Assembly: GCA_903847405.1 (NCBI GenBank)
Contig: CAINDP010000078.1
Span: 1-46,947, forward strand
Direction: 5' to 3'
DNA from: an uncultured Myxococcales bacterium
GTDB taxonomy: Bacteria > Myxococcota_A > UBA9042 > DTJE01
DNA length: 46,947 bases
Part shown: one piece after another, positions 8,443 through 18,073 of the stretch
How the letters are laid out: each line of letters starts with the position of its first letter
Numbering within the stretch: position 1 is the stretch's first letter
Made by a program: the position numbers and the translations under genes
Notes under the pieces: model-generated
What the model saw: the letters and a program-made list of their open reading frames with translations, nothing else
What the model was told of the DNA's origin: nothing
Database searches by the model: none

Positions 8443-10101
8443 CTAGAGGTCGATCAATTTGCCCGGGTTGCAGATCCCGGTGGGGTCCACGGCCCGGCGC
8501 GCCGCCGCGATCATCCGCAGGCCCATCGGGCCCTTTTCGTGGATCAGCCAGGCCTTGTGGTCCAGGCCCACACCGTGGTGGTGGCTGATGGTGCCGCCAT
8601 GGCGCACGACCGCGTCGCAGATGGCCGCCTTGATCGGCCGCCACTGCCCCAGCGGATCCGCCGCGTCCACGGCATACATCAGGACGAAGTAGATGCAGGT
8701 CCCCGTCGCGTACGAGTGCGACAGGTGCGCGAACACGTGGGCCTTCCGCCCCTGGGCCGCCGCCGCCGCCATGATCGAGGCCCGCACGTCCTCCCGCACC
8801 GCCGCGACGCGGCTCCAGGGCACGGCCGTTTCGTGGGTTTCCGTGGCGATGCCCGCGTCCAGCAGATCATCCCGCATGTACGGGTGCAGGTACCGGTCCC
8901 GGTGCCAGTTCTTCGCCGGCGAGGCGCCCAGCGACAGGCCCCGGTGCTTCTTGGCGATCGCGACGGCCTCGGCGACCTCGCGATCCACCGTGTCGGCGGT
9001 GCCTTCGGTGCCCACCAGCGCGACGCATCGCAGGTCCCCGTACCCCAGCAGGCGCAACGCCGACAGGCCCATGTCCTGCACGCGCTTCGGGCCGCTCATC
9101 TTCAGGTAGGTTTCGGTTTCGACCTCGTCCGACAGGCGCATGTAGGACATCCGCAGGCCGGCGGCGACGATGGCCGCCAGGGCGGCGGTCCCCTCGGCGA
9201 ACGACGGGAACAGCACCGCCTGGATGCGGTGCGTGGCCGGCTTCGGGTGGATGCGGACCGTGGCTTCCGTGATGACCCCGAAGGTGCCCTCGGTGCCGGC
9301 CAGGAAGGGATCCAGGTCGGGCCCTGCCGCGGACACCGGGCCGTCCCACGTCGCGATCACGCCCTCGGGCGTGACCATGCGGCACGACACCAGCAGGTCC
9401 ACGATGTCGCCATACTGGTTCGACTGCTGGCCCGACGAGCGCGCCGCGATCCAGCCGCCCAGGGTGCTGAACTCGAAGGACTGCGGGACGTGGCCCAGTT
9501 CCCACCCCTTGGCCGCCAGCGCCGCCTCCAGGTCGGGTCCGTAGATCCCCGCCCCGAACGTGGCGCACTGGTCCTCGGGCCGGAACGCGATCATCCGGTC
9601 CAGCCGGGTCGTGTCCAGGGTGACCACGGGGCGCCCCTTCGGATCCGTGGGCTCCACGCCGCCCACCACGCTGCTGCCGCCGCCGAAGGGCACGACGGCC
9701 CAGTCACGCCGGCGGCACAACTGCAGCACCGCGATCACCGCCGCCTCGTCGGCCGGCAGGACCACGGCGTCGGGCGCGGCGGTCACCTCGCCCCGGCGCA
9801 GGCGGAAGACGTCGGGAAGGCTGCGTCCCAGGGCGTGCAGCACGCGGGACTTGTGGTCGGTCTGCAGCGCGCCTTGGCCTCCGGCCGCCGCGGCCAGTTC
9901 GGCGAGGTCCGCGTCGTCCAGCCGGATCGCGGGCAGGACGAACGAGTCCATCGCGACCGGCGGCGTGCTTGTCGCCAGGGCGTCGATGCCCAGTTGGCCG
10001 CCGATCCACCGCAGGAAGTGCGGACGGTGGCCGTGGAAGTCGTAGCGCATCGACTGCCAGCCCCAGCCGCACCAGTTCGTCTTGTCGCGTTCCACGGCCA
10101 T
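8443..10101 (-). CDS. FAD-linked oxidase of the alkylglycerone-phosphate synthase family
   Basis: The 552-residue protein has a PCMH-type FAD-binding domain in its first half (PFGGGSSVVGG, the FSTLGGWIAARSSGQQSNQYGDI segment) and an oxidase C-terminal domain. Near the end lies HHHGVGLDH, the histidine cluster typical of AGPS proteins, followed by DPTGICNPGK. AGPS exchanges the acyl chain of acyl-dihydroxyacetone phosphate for a fatty alcohol, giving ether lipids; myxobacteria make such lipids. The start at ATG was chosen from GGAG six bases upstream. It lies 78 bases after apt on the same strand. A D-lactate or glycolate oxidase-like role is the alternative, but the HHH motif and length favour AGPS. 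Confidence 0.85.
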   Translation of the reverse strand: MAVERDKTNWCGWGWQSMRYDFHGHRPHFLRWIGGQLGIDALATSTPPVAMDSFVLPAIRLDDADLAELAAAAGGQGALQTDHKSRVLHALGRSLPDVFRLRRGEVTAAPDAVVLPADEAAVIAVLQLCRRRDWAVVPFGGGSSVVGGVEPTDPKGRPVVTLDTTRLDRMIAFRPEDQCATFGAGIYGPDLEAALAAKGWELGHVPQSFEFSTLGGWIAARSSGQQSNQYGDIVDLLVSCRMVTPEGVIATWDGPVSAAGPDLDPFLAGTEGTFGVITEATVRIHPKPATHRIQAVLFPSFAEGTAALAAIVAAGLRMSYMRLSDEVETETYLKMSGPKRVQDMGLSALRLLGYGDLRCVALVGTEGTADTVDREVAEAVAIAKKHRGLSLGASPAKNWHRDRYLHPYMRDDLLDAGIATETHETAVPWSRVAAVREDVRASIMAAAAAQGRKAHVFAHLSHSYATGTCIYFVLMYAVDAADPLGQWRPIKAAICDAVVRHGGTISHHHGVGLDHKAWLIHEKGPMGLRMIAAARRAVDPTGICNPGKLIDL

Positions 10102-10179
10102 GGGAAACTCCTGAACAACTGCGTGCAATCGTGCCACTTGGCGAGGGGGGAGGGAAGGGCGATTGTGGAGCCGGGCGGC

Positions 10180-10719
10180 CTAGTACACGACCAGCACGTC
10201 CACCGGGGTGTCGCCCAGGCGCTTGCGGCCGGCCAGGAACGCCAGTTCGATGACGAAGGAGGCCAGGACGACCTCGCCGCCCAGTTCGTTCACCAGGCGG
10301 CAGGCGGCTTCCATCGTGCCGCCCGTGGCCAGCAGGTCGTCCATCACGACGACCTTCGCCCCCGGTTGGACCGCGTCCTCGTGCATTTCCACGCTGTCGG
10401 TGCCGTACTCCAGGGAGTACGACGCCTTGCGGGTCTTCCAGGGCAGCTTGCCGGGCTTGCGGATCAGCGCCATCGGCAGTCCCAGGCGGGCCGCGACGGG
10501 CGCCGCGAACAGGTAGCCCCGGGACTCGATGCCCGCGATGACCGTGGCCCCCGATTCCCGCACGACGTCGCACAGGTGGTCCACCAGGCGGCCGTACAGC
10601 GGCCCGTCCAGCAGGACGGTCGTGATGTCCTTGAACAGGATGCCCGGCTTCGGGAAGTCCGGGACGTCCCGGATGATGCGCGCGACGTCGGCGGCCAGTG
10701 CGTCCTTCAGGGTGCTCAT
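10180..10719 (-). CDS. apt: Adenine phosphoribosyltransferase
   Basis: This 179-residue type I phosphoribosyltransferase makes AMP from adenine and PRPP (purine salvage, cytoplasm). It has the family opening IRDVPDFPKPGILFKDIT, the ESRGYLFAAP segment and the PRPP-binding loop VVVMDDLLATGGTM. Length is normal. The start codon overlaps the surE stop (ATGA-type overlap), so it is the last tightly coupled gene of the bamA-surE-apt operon. Placement next to surE, a nucleotidase, gives the pair a nucleotide-salvage theme. Confidence 0.96.
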   Translation of the reverse strand: MSTLKDALAADVARIIRDVPDFPKPGILFKDITTVLLDGPLYGRLVDHLCDVVRESGATVIAGIESRGYLFAAPVAARLGLPMALIRKPGKLPWKTRKASYSLEYGTDSVEMHEDAVQPGAKVVVMDDLLATGGTMEAACRLVNELGGEVVLASFVIELAFLAGRKRLGDTPVDVLVVY

Positions 10720-11495
10720 GGCGTGACCTCCTGTTCCGGCATGCCCAGTCCGTTGGCCCAGGCCAGGGCGCCCATCGCCGCCCGGGCCATCAGGTCGCTG
10801 CTGACCGGCGTGATCGAGCCGTAGCCCTCGTGCACGGCGCCGCAGTCCGAGTCCGGCGACGTGTCCAGGGTGACGCGCGTGCCCCCGATCCAGAGGTATT
10901 CGCCCCCGCGGGGGTCCTGGCGCGCGATGACGTCGTTCGAATAGAACCGGTTCCCCAGGTGGGCCGTCTTGAACCCCTTCCAGGGCGCGATGGACGGGTC
11001 GGGGAGGTTCACGTTCAGGGTGACGCGATCCGGGATCCCCTCGTCCAGGACGCGCCGCAGCAGCGTTTCCATGTGGGGCTCGCACCAGGCGAAGGGGAAA
11101 TCGGTCGCGCTGATCATGGAGATCGCGATCGAGGGGATGCCCTGGATGGTCCCCTCGACCGCGCCGCCCACGGTGCCGCTGTAGATCACGTCATAGCCCA
11201 GGTTCGGGCCCCGGTTGATGCCCGACAGGACCAGATCCGGCTTGCGGGTCAGCAGGTGGTTGACCGCGACGAACACGCAGTCCGCGGGGGTGCCGGTCAG
11301 GCCCCATCGCATCGGCCCGGCGATGCGCGCCCGCAGGGGCTTCGTCAGCGTGATGGCATGGGACACGCCCGACATCTCGCGTTCGGGCGCTACCACGGCG
11401 ACGTCCCCGAACCGGGCCGCGGCGCGCTCCAGCGCCTCCAGCCCCGGGGACAGGATGCCGTCGTCGTTCGTGACCAGGATCAAGCGGTCGGCCAT
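10716..11495 (-). CDS. surE: 5'/3'-nucleotidase SurE
   Basis: The 259-residue protein begins with the diagnostic ILVTNDDGI motif and contains GTPADCV and the SGINRGPNLGYDVIYSGTVGGA stretch of SurE survival proteins. These are metal-dependent nucleotidases active on nucleoside monophosphates. It follows the bamA stop by two bases and overlaps apt by four bases, so translation is coupled. A location directly downstream of bamA is unusual compared with the skp-lpxD-fabZ-lpxA order common in proteobacteria; none of those genes is present here. Confidence 0.96.
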   Translation of the reverse strand: MADRLILVTNDDGILSPGLEALERAAARFGDVAVVAPEREMSGVSHAITLTKPLRARIAGPMRWGLTGTPADCVFVAVNHLLTRKPDLVLSGINRGPNLGYDVIYSGTVGGAVEGTIQGIPSIAISMISATDFPFAWCEPHMETLLRRVLDEGIPDRVTLNVNLPDPSIAPWKGFKTAHLGNRFYSNDVIARQDPRGGEYLWIGGTRVTLDTSPDSDCGAVHEGYGSITPVSSDLMARAAMGALAWANGLGMPEQEVTP

Positions 11496-11497
11496 CG

Positions 11498-13900
11498 TCA
11501 GAATGTCCCGATGTTGAACTCGAAGACCACGGGGGGTTCGCCCGCCTGGGGCATCAGCGGGAAGCCCCACTCGAAGCGCAGCGGCCCGATCGGCGACCAC
11601 CAGCGGATGCCGAAGCCCGCCGCGGGGCGCATCTTCAGCGGGTTCGGCCACTGTCCGTCGTCGTAGGCGTTGCCCGCGTCGAAGAACACGACGCCGCGCA
11701 CGCCGATCTGCTGGAAGATCGGGAACTCGGCCTCGACGTTCAGGACCAGTTGCTGGGTGCCGCCGATCTTGAACGGCGACGGCCAGGCGTTCGGGTCCCG
11801 GGACGAGCCGACGGGGATGGACGGGCCCAGGGAGGCCCGCTCGAACCCGCGCACCGTGAAGATGCCGCCGACCTGGAAGCGCTCGAAGATCGGAAGGGCC
11901 TGTCCCCGGGGGCTGAAGATGTAGCCCCAGGAGCCGGCCACCTTGCCCACGATGCCCCAGCCGATCGGGAAGTACTGGCGCGACTTGGCGTTGATGCGGA
12001 CGTAGTCGAAGTCCGAGCCGATCTCGCTGCCGGACCACTCGATGCTGAGGCTGGAGACGTTGCCCTTGGTCGGGAACATGCGGTCGTCACGGTTGTCGAA
12101 GGCCGCGGTCAGGGCCAGGCTGGACGTGATGCCCACCTGGTCCAGGTTCGCGACCGGCACGTCGCCGACGCCCTTCAGGCCGCCCGCGCGCACGTCCACG
12201 CCTTCCAGCTTGTAGGTCGCCGCCAGCGAGAAGTAGTCGGCGATGCGGCGTCCGAACGTGAAGTCCAGGCCCTTGGACGCCTGGTAGAAGTTGTACTGCG
12301 ACATGTCGGTGTTGTAGGCGCTGAACCCGAAGGTCCAGTCCGTGTCGAACAGGTAGGGCTCGTCGAAGCTGAACACGAAGAAGCGCCGCAGGCTGGACAG
12401 CGTGGCTTCCAGTTTCAGCGACTGGCCGCGGCCCAGGAAGTTCTGCTTGCTGACCTGGGCCTGGAACAGGAAGTTTTCGACGCTGCTGAAGCCCGCGCCG
12501 ATGCTGAACGCGCCCGTCTGGCGCTCCTTGACCTCGACCGTGACGTCCACTTCGTCGGGCCGGGCGCCCGGACGGGGCCGGACGGACACGGTCTCGAAGA
12601 AGCCCAGGCGCTTGATGCGCGCTTCCGAGTCCCGCAGTTTCGTTTCGTTGTACTGGTCGCCTTCGTAGATGCGCATTTCGCGGCGGATGGTCCAGTCCCG
12701 GGTGCCCTCGTTGCCCACGATGTCGATGCGGCCCAGGTGCGCCTTTTCGCCCTTCTGGATCATGTAGGTGAAGTCCAGGACCCGGATTTCGGGGTGCAGG
12801 TCTGTGTCGTTGCCGACGGTGGTGAACGCGTAGCCCTGATCCTTGTACAGATCGCCCAGCTGCTGGATGTCCTTCTGGACGTCGAAGGCGTTGAAGATCT
12901 TGCCGGGCTTCAACTGCAGCTTCTTGATCATCTCGTCGGCCGGCTTCATCAGGTCGCCGGTCACGTTGACCTTGCCCACCGTGTACTGGGGACCCTCGTG
13001 CACGGCGATGCTGATCGTGATGAACCGCCGATCGCGGGACAGCATGACCACCGGCGGGTCCACGCGGATTTCCGCATAGCCCTTGGTGTTGTAGAAGAAC
13101 TGGATCCGCTGCAGATCCTCGTCGAACTGCTCCTTCTGGAACGTGCCCTTGCCCGTGATGAAGGACAGCAGCGACCCTTCCTGGGTCTGCATGATCTTCT
13201 TGATTTCGTCGGCCGTCAGCGCCTCGTTCCCCAGGAACTCGACGCGCTGGACCTTGACCTTGGCCTGCTCGCGGATGACGAACACGACGTCGACCAGGTT
13301 GTCCTGCTTCGCCTCCTGGCGCCAACTGACCTCGGCCAGGAAGAAGCCCTGCTCCACGTAGTGCTCGCGGATCGCGTCCGCCGACTGCTCGACACGCTCG
13401 AGGTCCAGGATGGTCGCCGGGCGGACCACGATCTTCTTGCGGACGTCCTCTTCGGAAATTTCCTTGTTGCCTTCGACGCGCACCTTTTCGATGGCGGGGC
13501 GCTCGCGGAGGGCGAAGGTCAGGGCGACGCCGTCGCCGAACGGTTCCACCCGGACGGCGGCATCGTCGAAGGCGCCGGTGGCGAACAGGGACTTCAGGTC
13601 CGCGGTGACCTCGATCGGGTCCAGGCGCCGTCCGGAGGCGCTCTTGATCCGGCGCCGGGCGGTTTCCACGTCGATGCGGATCAGGCCCTCGAAGCGCAGG
13701 TCGGTGACCATCGGGCCCATGCCGCTGTCGGCCGCGGCCTGGGCATGGGCGGTCCCGGGCGCGAACAGGACCAGCGCGGCCGTGGCCGCCATCAGCACCG
13801 TGAACGCCACGGCGACCAGGGTCGTCCGGGCGATCGAACGGTTGGACGGAAGAAGGCCGCGACGGACCGCGATCCTGCGTTCACCTGCGATCCGCGTCAC
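11498..13900 (-). CDS. bamA: Outer membrane protein assembly factor BamA
   Basis: The 800-residue protein has a basic N terminus, a hydrophobic signal segment and an AHAQA cleavage site near residue 54. About five POTRA repeats (to roughly residue 430) precede a C-terminal 16-strand barrel. The barrel includes the VRGF-type loop (FTVRGFERA) and ends with a hydrophobic/aromatic strand (FEFNIGTF). BamA folds and inserts outer-membrane proteins. The start is GTG, overlapping the lolD stop (GTGA). The long N-terminal region before the signal helix suggests an internal start is possible. It is followed immediately by surE. Presence of lolC/E, lolD and bamA in one operon couples lipoprotein export to barrel assembly. 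Confidence 0.95.
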   Translation of the reverse strand: MTRIAGERRIAVRRGLLPSNRSIARTTLVAVAFTVLMAATAALVLFAPGTAHAQAAADSGMGPMVTDLRFEGLIRIDVETARRRIKSASGRRLDPIEVTADLKSLFATGAFDDAAVRVEPFGDGVALTFALRERPAIEKVRVEGNKEISEEDVRKKIVVRPATILDLERVEQSADAIREHYVEQGFFLAEVSWRQEAKQDNLVDVVFVIREQAKVKVQRVEFLGNEALTADEIKKIMQTQEGSLLSFITGKGTFQKEQFDEDLQRIQFFYNTKGYAEIRVDPPVVMLSRDRRFITISIAVHEGPQYTVGKVNVTGDLMKPADEMIKKLQLKPGKIFNAFDVQKDIQQLGDLYKDQGYAFTTVGNDTDLHPEIRVLDFTYMIQKGEKAHLGRIDIVGNEGTRDWTIRREMRIYEGDQYNETKLRDSEARIKRLGFFETVSVRPRPGARPDEVDVTVEVKERQTGAFSIGAGFSSVENFLFQAQVSKQNFLGRGQSLKLEATLSSLRRFFVFSFDEPYLFDTDWTFGFSAYNTDMSQYNFYQASKGLDFTFGRRIADYFSLAATYKLEGVDVRAGGLKGVGDVPVANLDQVGITSSLALTAAFDNRDDRMFPTKGNVSSLSIEWSGSEIGSDFDYVRINAKSRQYFPIGWGIVGKVAGSWGYIFSPRGQALPIFERFQVGGIFTVRGFERASLGPSIPVGSSRDPNAWPSPFKIGGTQQLVLNVEAEFPIFQQIGVRGVVFFDAGNAYDDGQWPNPLKMRPAAGFGIRWWSPIGPLRFEWGFPLMPQAGEPPVVFEFNIGTF

Positions 13901-14588
13901 GCCGTGACCTCCACCGGGTGCACCACACCGTCTTCCAGGCGCAGTACCCGGCCCATGCGAGCCGCCAGCTTCAGGTTGTGCGTCGCGACCAGAAAGGCCG
14001 CGCCGAACTCCCGGTTCAGCGAAGCGAGGAGTCCGTGGACCTCCTCGCTGGTGGCGTCATCCAGGTTTCCTGTGGGCTCGTCGGCGAGAATCAGCCGGGG
14101 CTGCATCACCAGCGCCCGTGCCAGCGCGACGCGCTGCTGCTCGCCGCCCGACAGCTCCGACGGGCGGTGCTCCACCCGCGGACCCAGGCCCACGGCTTCC
14201 AGCAGGGTCCCGGCCTTCTGCAAGACCTCCCGGCGCGGAAGCCCCGCGATTATGGCCGGAATCATCACGTTTTCCAATGCCGAGAATTCGGGCAGCAGAT
14301 GGTGGAACTGGAACACGAACCCCAGGTGGCGGTTCCGGAAGGCGGCGAGTGCCGGCTCGGGGCGTCCCAGCAGGTCCTCCCCCTCGAAAAGCACCGTCCC
14401 GGAGTCGGGCCGATCCAGGGTCCCCAGGACGTGCAGCAGGGTGCTCTTGCCGACGCCGGACTTCCCCAGGACCGCGACCATCTCGCCCGGGCGATGTCCA
14501 GGTCCAGCCCCCGCAGGACGTGGACCTCCTTCCCGCCGCGGGAAAAGGACTTCGAGAGTCCGCGGGCTTGCAGCAGGGGTTGGGGCAT
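13897..14588 (-). pseudogene. lolD: Lipoprotein-release ABC ATPase LolD, interrupted by an apparent -1 frameshift
   Basis: Two frames together form one LolD. The first encodes [19 protein letters not shown]...LRGLDLDIA, with AAGGAG six bases before its ATG. The second continues [22 protein letters not shown] (Walker A), [15 protein letters not shown] (signature) and [12 protein letters not shown] (Walker B). The join lies at about 14486..14491, in GCCCGGGCG; one extra C would restore [12 protein letters not shown]. The span of 692 bases is one short of a multiple of three, and the restored protein would be 230 residues, the normal LolD length. LolD powers extraction of lipoproteins from the inner membrane with LolC/E. 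Because the rest of the gene is intact, either a sequencing/assembly indel or a very recent mutation is likely. Downstream it overlaps bamA (GTGA). Confidence 0.85.
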
Positions 14589-14608
14589 GGTGGTCTCCTT
14601 CATCGTCC

Positions 14609-14660
14609 ACGTGCACGTGCACGTGCACGTCTACGTCGACGTCGACGTGGACGTAGACGT
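14609..14660. repeat. Tandem hexamer repeat (ACGT-NN, nine units) between lolC/E and lolD
   Basis: ACGT recurs with an exact six-base period at 14609, 14615, 14621, 14627, 14633, 14639, 14645, 14651 and 14657; the two intervening bases vary (GC, CT, CG, GG, AG). It fills almost the whole spacer between the lolC/E stop and the lolD start region and ends ~20 bases before the lolD ribosome-binding site. The units are self-complementary, so the mRNA could fold on itself. Confidence 0.9.
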
Positions 14661-16186
14661 CAATCGTTTCTCAAGCCGTCCGCGGGCGAGGGCTTCGCCA
14701 CGGACGTCGCCGGGTAGATCGTCGCCAGCAGGGCCGAGCCCAGCGCAGCGACGGCCACCAGGGCGATCTCGCCCGCCCGCACCTCGACCGGAAGGGTTCT
14801 AAGGTAGTACTCCGCCGGCAACCGGATCCCCGCGAACACGATATAGGCGCAGGTTCCCAGGCCCAGCAGCAGTCCCGCCCCGGTGCCCACGGCCCCGATG
14901 ATCATGCCCAGCCCCAGGAACACCGACCGGACGCCGCCCCGGGTCGCGCCCAGGCTGCGCAGCACGGCCACGTCCCGCGACTTTTCCATCGTGATCAGCA
15001 CCAGGGAGCCGAACACGTTGAACGCCGCCACCAGGATGACCAGGCCCAGGACCAGGAACATCGCGATCTTTTCGATCAGCAGCGCCGAGAACAGCGACCG
15101 GTTGGCCTGGGCCACCGTCCGCACCTCGCCGCCCCCGTCCCGTTTCACGATGTCCCGCACCGCGGCCTCGGCCGGGGCCAGCCCGTCGATGTCGTCCAGC
15201 ATCACCGCGACCCGGTTCGGGGAGGACAGCAGGAACAGGGCCTGGGCCTCGTCGATGGCCACGTAGGCCGTCTTCAGGTCATGCTCGTACAGGCCGCTGA
15301 CGAAGGTCCCGGACACCCGGAAGGTCCGGGTCCGGGGCCGCACGCCCGTCGGGCCCACGTCGCCGTCCGGGACCACGACGATGACCTCGTCGCCGGTCCC
15401 GACCGCCAGGCTCCGTCCCAGTTCCTCGCCCAGCAGGATCCCCGGCAGCACGCGCCCCGAGCGGCCGGTGTCGGCCACGATCGCGGGCATCCCCCCGTCG
15501 TCGGCGACGGCTTCCGGGACGTCCCCCGCTTCCCCGGCCGCCTTCTTCCGGAACCCCATTTCGCGGTCGGACAGCAGGCGCACCGGGTCCTTCAACCCGC
15601 GCAGCGCCTTCGGCAGCGTGGTCGGAACCAGCCACAGCCCCTCCAGCGCGCCGCCCGACGCCAGTCCCCGGATGACCATGCCCGGGCTCATGTTCGTGGG
15701 CGACGTGACCATCGCCTCGTTCTCGACGTAGGGTTCCGTGGCCGTGGCCCGGGGCGTCGCCGCCAGATCGGTCGCCAGCGCGGCCACCCGGGCCGGCGCG
15801 TCCTCGTCCTCGGTCCTCTCGGGGGGCTCCACCGTGATCGTGGGCGAGTGCCGCACGATCTTGCCCTTCAGGTCGGCCTCGAAGCCGCCCATCACGGACA
15901 GCACGACGATCAGCGCCCAGACGCCGATCGCCGTCCCCACCATCGCGATGAAGTTCTGGCCCGACACCGGGATCCAGCGGCGCAGGCGCCCGGGCCGCTC
16001 GTCCCTGAACCCCACCAGGATCCGCAGGGCCAGCAGCAGCCGCCAGGACGGCGTCGCGCCGGCCTCCGACACGCGCCGCAGGATCCGCAGCAATCCCGTG
16101 ACCAGCAGGGACACCAGCAGGATGGCGAACAGGATGACGCCCACCAGTTCCAGGACCGGGAGCAGCCAGGATGCCAGGCTCGTCAT
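14660..16186 (-). CDS. Lipoprotein-releasing permease LolC/LolE family
   Basis: The 508-residue FtsX-type permease has a transmembrane segment near residues 80-100 ([20 protein letters not shown], the LolC/E hallmark), then a periplasmic MacB-like domain of ~240 residues. Three C-terminal helices follow, ending SPADGLRND. It extracts lipoproteins from the inner membrane with LolD and passes them to LolA. An additional N-terminal helix (about residues 8-35) precedes the canonical start of the family, an unusual extension. Only one LolC/E gene is present, so the transporter may be a homodimer (LolF-like); I therefore leave the symbol open. It starts 13 bases after lysS ends. Confidence 0.9.
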   Translation of the reverse strand: MTSLASWLLPVLELVGVILFAILLVSLLVTGLLRILRRVSEAGATPSWRLLLALRILVGFRDERPGRLRRWIPVSGQNFIAMVGTAIGVWALIVVLSVMGGFEADLKGKIVRHSPTITVEPPERTEDEDAPARVAALATDLAATPRATATEPYVENEAMVTSPTNMSPGMVIRGLASGGALEGLWLVPTTLPKALRGLKDPVRLLSDREMGFRKKAAGEAGDVPEAVADDGGMPAIVADTGRSGRVLPGILLGEELGRSLAVGTGDEVIVVVPDGDVGPTGVRPRTRTFRVSGTFVSGLYEHDLKTAYVAIDEAQALFLLSSPNRVAVMLDDIDGLAPAEAAVRDIVKRDGGGEVRTVAQANRSLFSALLIEKIAMFLVLGLVILVAAFNVFGSLVLITMEKSRDVAVLRSLGATRGGVRSVFLGLGMIIGAVGTGAGLLLGLGTCAYIVFAGIRLPAEYYLRTLPVEVRAGEIALVAVAALGSALLATIYPATSVAKPSPADGLRND

Positions 16187-16199
16187 GAAGGAGCCCTCG

Positions 16200-17723
16200 T
16201 CACTGCTCGGGGCGCAGCAGGGGGAACAGGATCACGTCGCGGATGTTGTCGCAGCCGGTCAGCAGCATGACCACGCGGTCGACGCCCAGCCCCTCGCCGG
16301 CGGTGGGCGGCAGGCCGAAGGTCAGGGCCCGCACGTAGTCCTCGTCGTACTCCATGGCCTCGGCGTCGCCGGCGGCCTTGGCGGACATCTGGCCCTGGAA
16401 CCGCGCTTCCTGGTCCTGGGGGTCGTTCAACTCGGAAAAGGCGTTCCCGAACTCGTTGGTCCCGATGTACAGCTCGAAGCGATCGACCAGCGTCGGGTCC
16501 GAGTCCTTCCGCCGCGACAGGGGCGAAATCACGGCCGGGAAGTCCGTCACGAAGGTCGGCTGGACCAGGTGCGGCTCGACCGTGTGCTCGAACGCCAGCA
16601 TGCCCAGGGCCAGGGCCGCGTCCCGGGGGGTCACCTCGCCCAGTTTCTGCCAGACGTGCTCGGCTTCCGCCTTCGCGACGCCGCAGGCCAGCACCCGTGC
16701 GAACGACTTGCCCGGGTCGTGGAAATCGGCCTCCTCGTATCCGCAGTATTCCCGAAGGGCGTCGCAGATCGACAGGCGCCGGAAGGTCGGCCCCAGGTCG
16801 ATCGCCTGCCCCCGGAACTGGCACGTCGTCGTTCCCCGGACCGACATGGCCATGCCGCGGAACAGTTCCTCGGTCAGATCCATCAGGTCCAGGTAGGTCG
16901 CGTAGGCCTGGTAGAACTCGATCATCGTGAACTCGGGGTTGTGCCGGTTGCTGAGCCCCTCGTTCCGGAAGTTGCGGTTGATTTCGTAGACGCGGTCGAA
17001 CCCGCCCACGACCAGGCGCTTCAGGTACAGTTCGGGCGCGATGCGCAGGTACAGATCCATGTCCAGGGCGTTGTGGTGCGTGCAGAACGGCCGGGCGTTC
17101 GCGCCGCCCAGCACCGAGTGCATCATGGGCGTTTCGACTTCCATGTAGCCGCGGTCGTCCAGGAACTTGCGGATGTACTGGATGACCTTCGTGCGGGTTC
17201 TAAAGACCTCCCGGGACTCCTCGTTCACGATAAGGTCCACGTAGCGCATCCGGTGGCGCTGCTCCATGTCCTTCAGGCCGTGCCACTTTTCGGGCAGCGG
17301 ATGCTGGGCCTTCGTCAGGACGCGGTATTCCCTGGCCTGGACGGTCAGTTCGCCGGTCCGCGTGCGGAACAGCACGCCGCGCACGCCCACGATGTCGCCG
17401 ATGTCGGTCAGTTTCAGGCGCTCGAAGGTCGGCTCGTCGACGGCGTCCTTCTTGACGTATGCCTGCAGCGTCCCCGATTGATCGCGGACGCGCACGAAGG
17501 CCGCCTTCCCGAACGAGTTGATGGCCATGACGCGGCCGGCCAGGGCGACCTCGATGGGCTCGGCTTCCAGCGCCGGCCCGTCCTTGTCGCCGGCGGCGGC
17601 GATGGCGTCCGCGACGAATCCCGACATCCGGAAGTCGTTGGGGTAGCGGACCCCGTCGATCGCCTCGATGCGGGCCTGCTTCTCCAGTCGCTGACGGACC
17701 AGTTCGTTCTCGACGCCTTCCAT
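16200..17723 (-). CDS. lysS: Lysyl-tRNA synthetase, class II
   Basis: The 507-residue protein joins lysine to tRNA-Lys. It has an N-terminal OB-fold anticodon-binding domain (about residues 50-150) and a class II catalytic core. Motif 2 is visible as FRNEGLSNRHNPEFTMIEFYQAY and motif 3 as GEGLGVDRVVMLLT, close to the C terminus. The ATG at 17723 lies nine bases after GGGGAG; an in-frame ATG six bases earlier sits too close to that site. It is the first gene of the lysS-lolC/E-lolD-bamA-surE-apt run, so its promoter must be in the ~350 bases upstream. Length is typical. Confidence 0.96.
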   Translation of the reverse strand: MEGVENELVRQRLEKQARIEAIDGVRYPNDFRMSGFVADAIAAAGDKDGPALEAEPIEVALAGRVMAINSFGKAAFVRVRDQSGTLQAYVKKDAVDEPTFERLKLTDIGDIVGVRGVLFRTRTGELTVQAREYRVLTKAQHPLPEKWHGLKDMEQRHRMRYVDLIVNEESREVFRTRTKVIQYIRKFLDDRGYMEVETPMMHSVLGGANARPFCTHHNALDMDLYLRIAPELYLKRLVVGGFDRVYEINRNFRNEGLSNRHNPEFTMIEFYQAYATYLDLMDLTEELFRGMAMSVRGTTTCQFRGQAIDLGPTFRRLSICDALREYCGYEEADFHDPGKSFARVLACGVAKAEAEHVWQKLGEVTPRDAALALGMLAFEHTVEPHLVQPTFVTDFPAVISPLSRRKDSDPTLVDRFELYIGTNEFGNAFSELNDPQDQEARFQGQMSAKAAGDAEAMEYDEDYVRALTFGLPPTAGEGLGVDRVVMLLTGCDNIRDVILFPLLRPEQ

Positions 17724-18073
17724 GCGCATTTTCTCCCCGGAAAACGGCGGCGAATCTAGCGGATTCGCGCGCATCCGTCAAACGACGGCCCGGGCGTGGG
17801 CCGTCCTCCGGGGGACCGTTCGCCCCGTCGTCGGAACTGTTTCATGTTGGGACTGCCGGTACAGTGGAGTGTTTCATTTGGATCGAGAATCGGGGGGCCG
17901 GGAGCCTCAATGGCGGCGTGGTGTGGTGCTATAAGGGTCGGAAACGACGATGGAATATGGGCGGAATCGGGGCGTCGGCGGGCGCGTGAAAATGGGGCCC
18001 CCCGGAATGCTCCTGCTGGCGGCGGTCATGGCCGGGGGGCCGAGGTAGGCGCAGTGAGTCCAGGCGCCGCCCG
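17724..18073. other. Intergenic region between the sigma factor gene and lysS
   Basis: About 350 bases lie between the sigma factor stop and the lysS start; both genes read leftward. The segment holds a strong inverted repeat just after the sigma gene (separate entry) and, closer to lysS, a less GC-rich stretch (about 17820..17960) where a lysS promoter would be expected. I do not see a convincing -35/-10 pair. No T-box-like leader or small coding frame with a ribosome-binding site is evident. Confidence 0.4.
17996..18041 (-). terminator. Possible terminator after the sigma factor gene
   Basis: GGCCCCCCGG at 17996..18005 is perfectly complementary to CCGGGGGGCC at 18032..18041, with 26 bases between. 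On the minus strand a short T-run (CCCATTTTCA) follows the stem. It starts ~30 bases after the sigma gene stop. The long loop and short T tract make it a moderate candidate. Confidence 0.45.

Noticed and set aside
6772-10824. A 1350-codon open frame on the plus strand opposite the YyaL-type, AGPS-like and apt genes
   Set aside because: It is a shadow caused by extreme GC3; composition is Gln/Arg/Val/His-rich with no recognisable domain, while the opposite strand encodes clear families.
14606-14628. Upstream start for the second lolD frame reading a Val/His repeat
   Set aside because: It would translate the hexamer repeat and then nonsense until the Walker A region; the true N terminus is in the other frame with a good ribosome-binding site.
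11750-14656. A 968-codon plus-strand frame opposite bamA and lolD, ending in an alternating Val/His and Val/Asp run
   Set aside because: Antisense shadow; the Val/His and Val/Asp run is only the translation of the ACGT-NN repeat.
17907-18073. Downstream extension of a second minus-strand frame overlapping the sigma factor gene
   Set aside because: It is an alternative frame of the sigma gene without domain content; the region after 18074 is non-coding with a hairpin.
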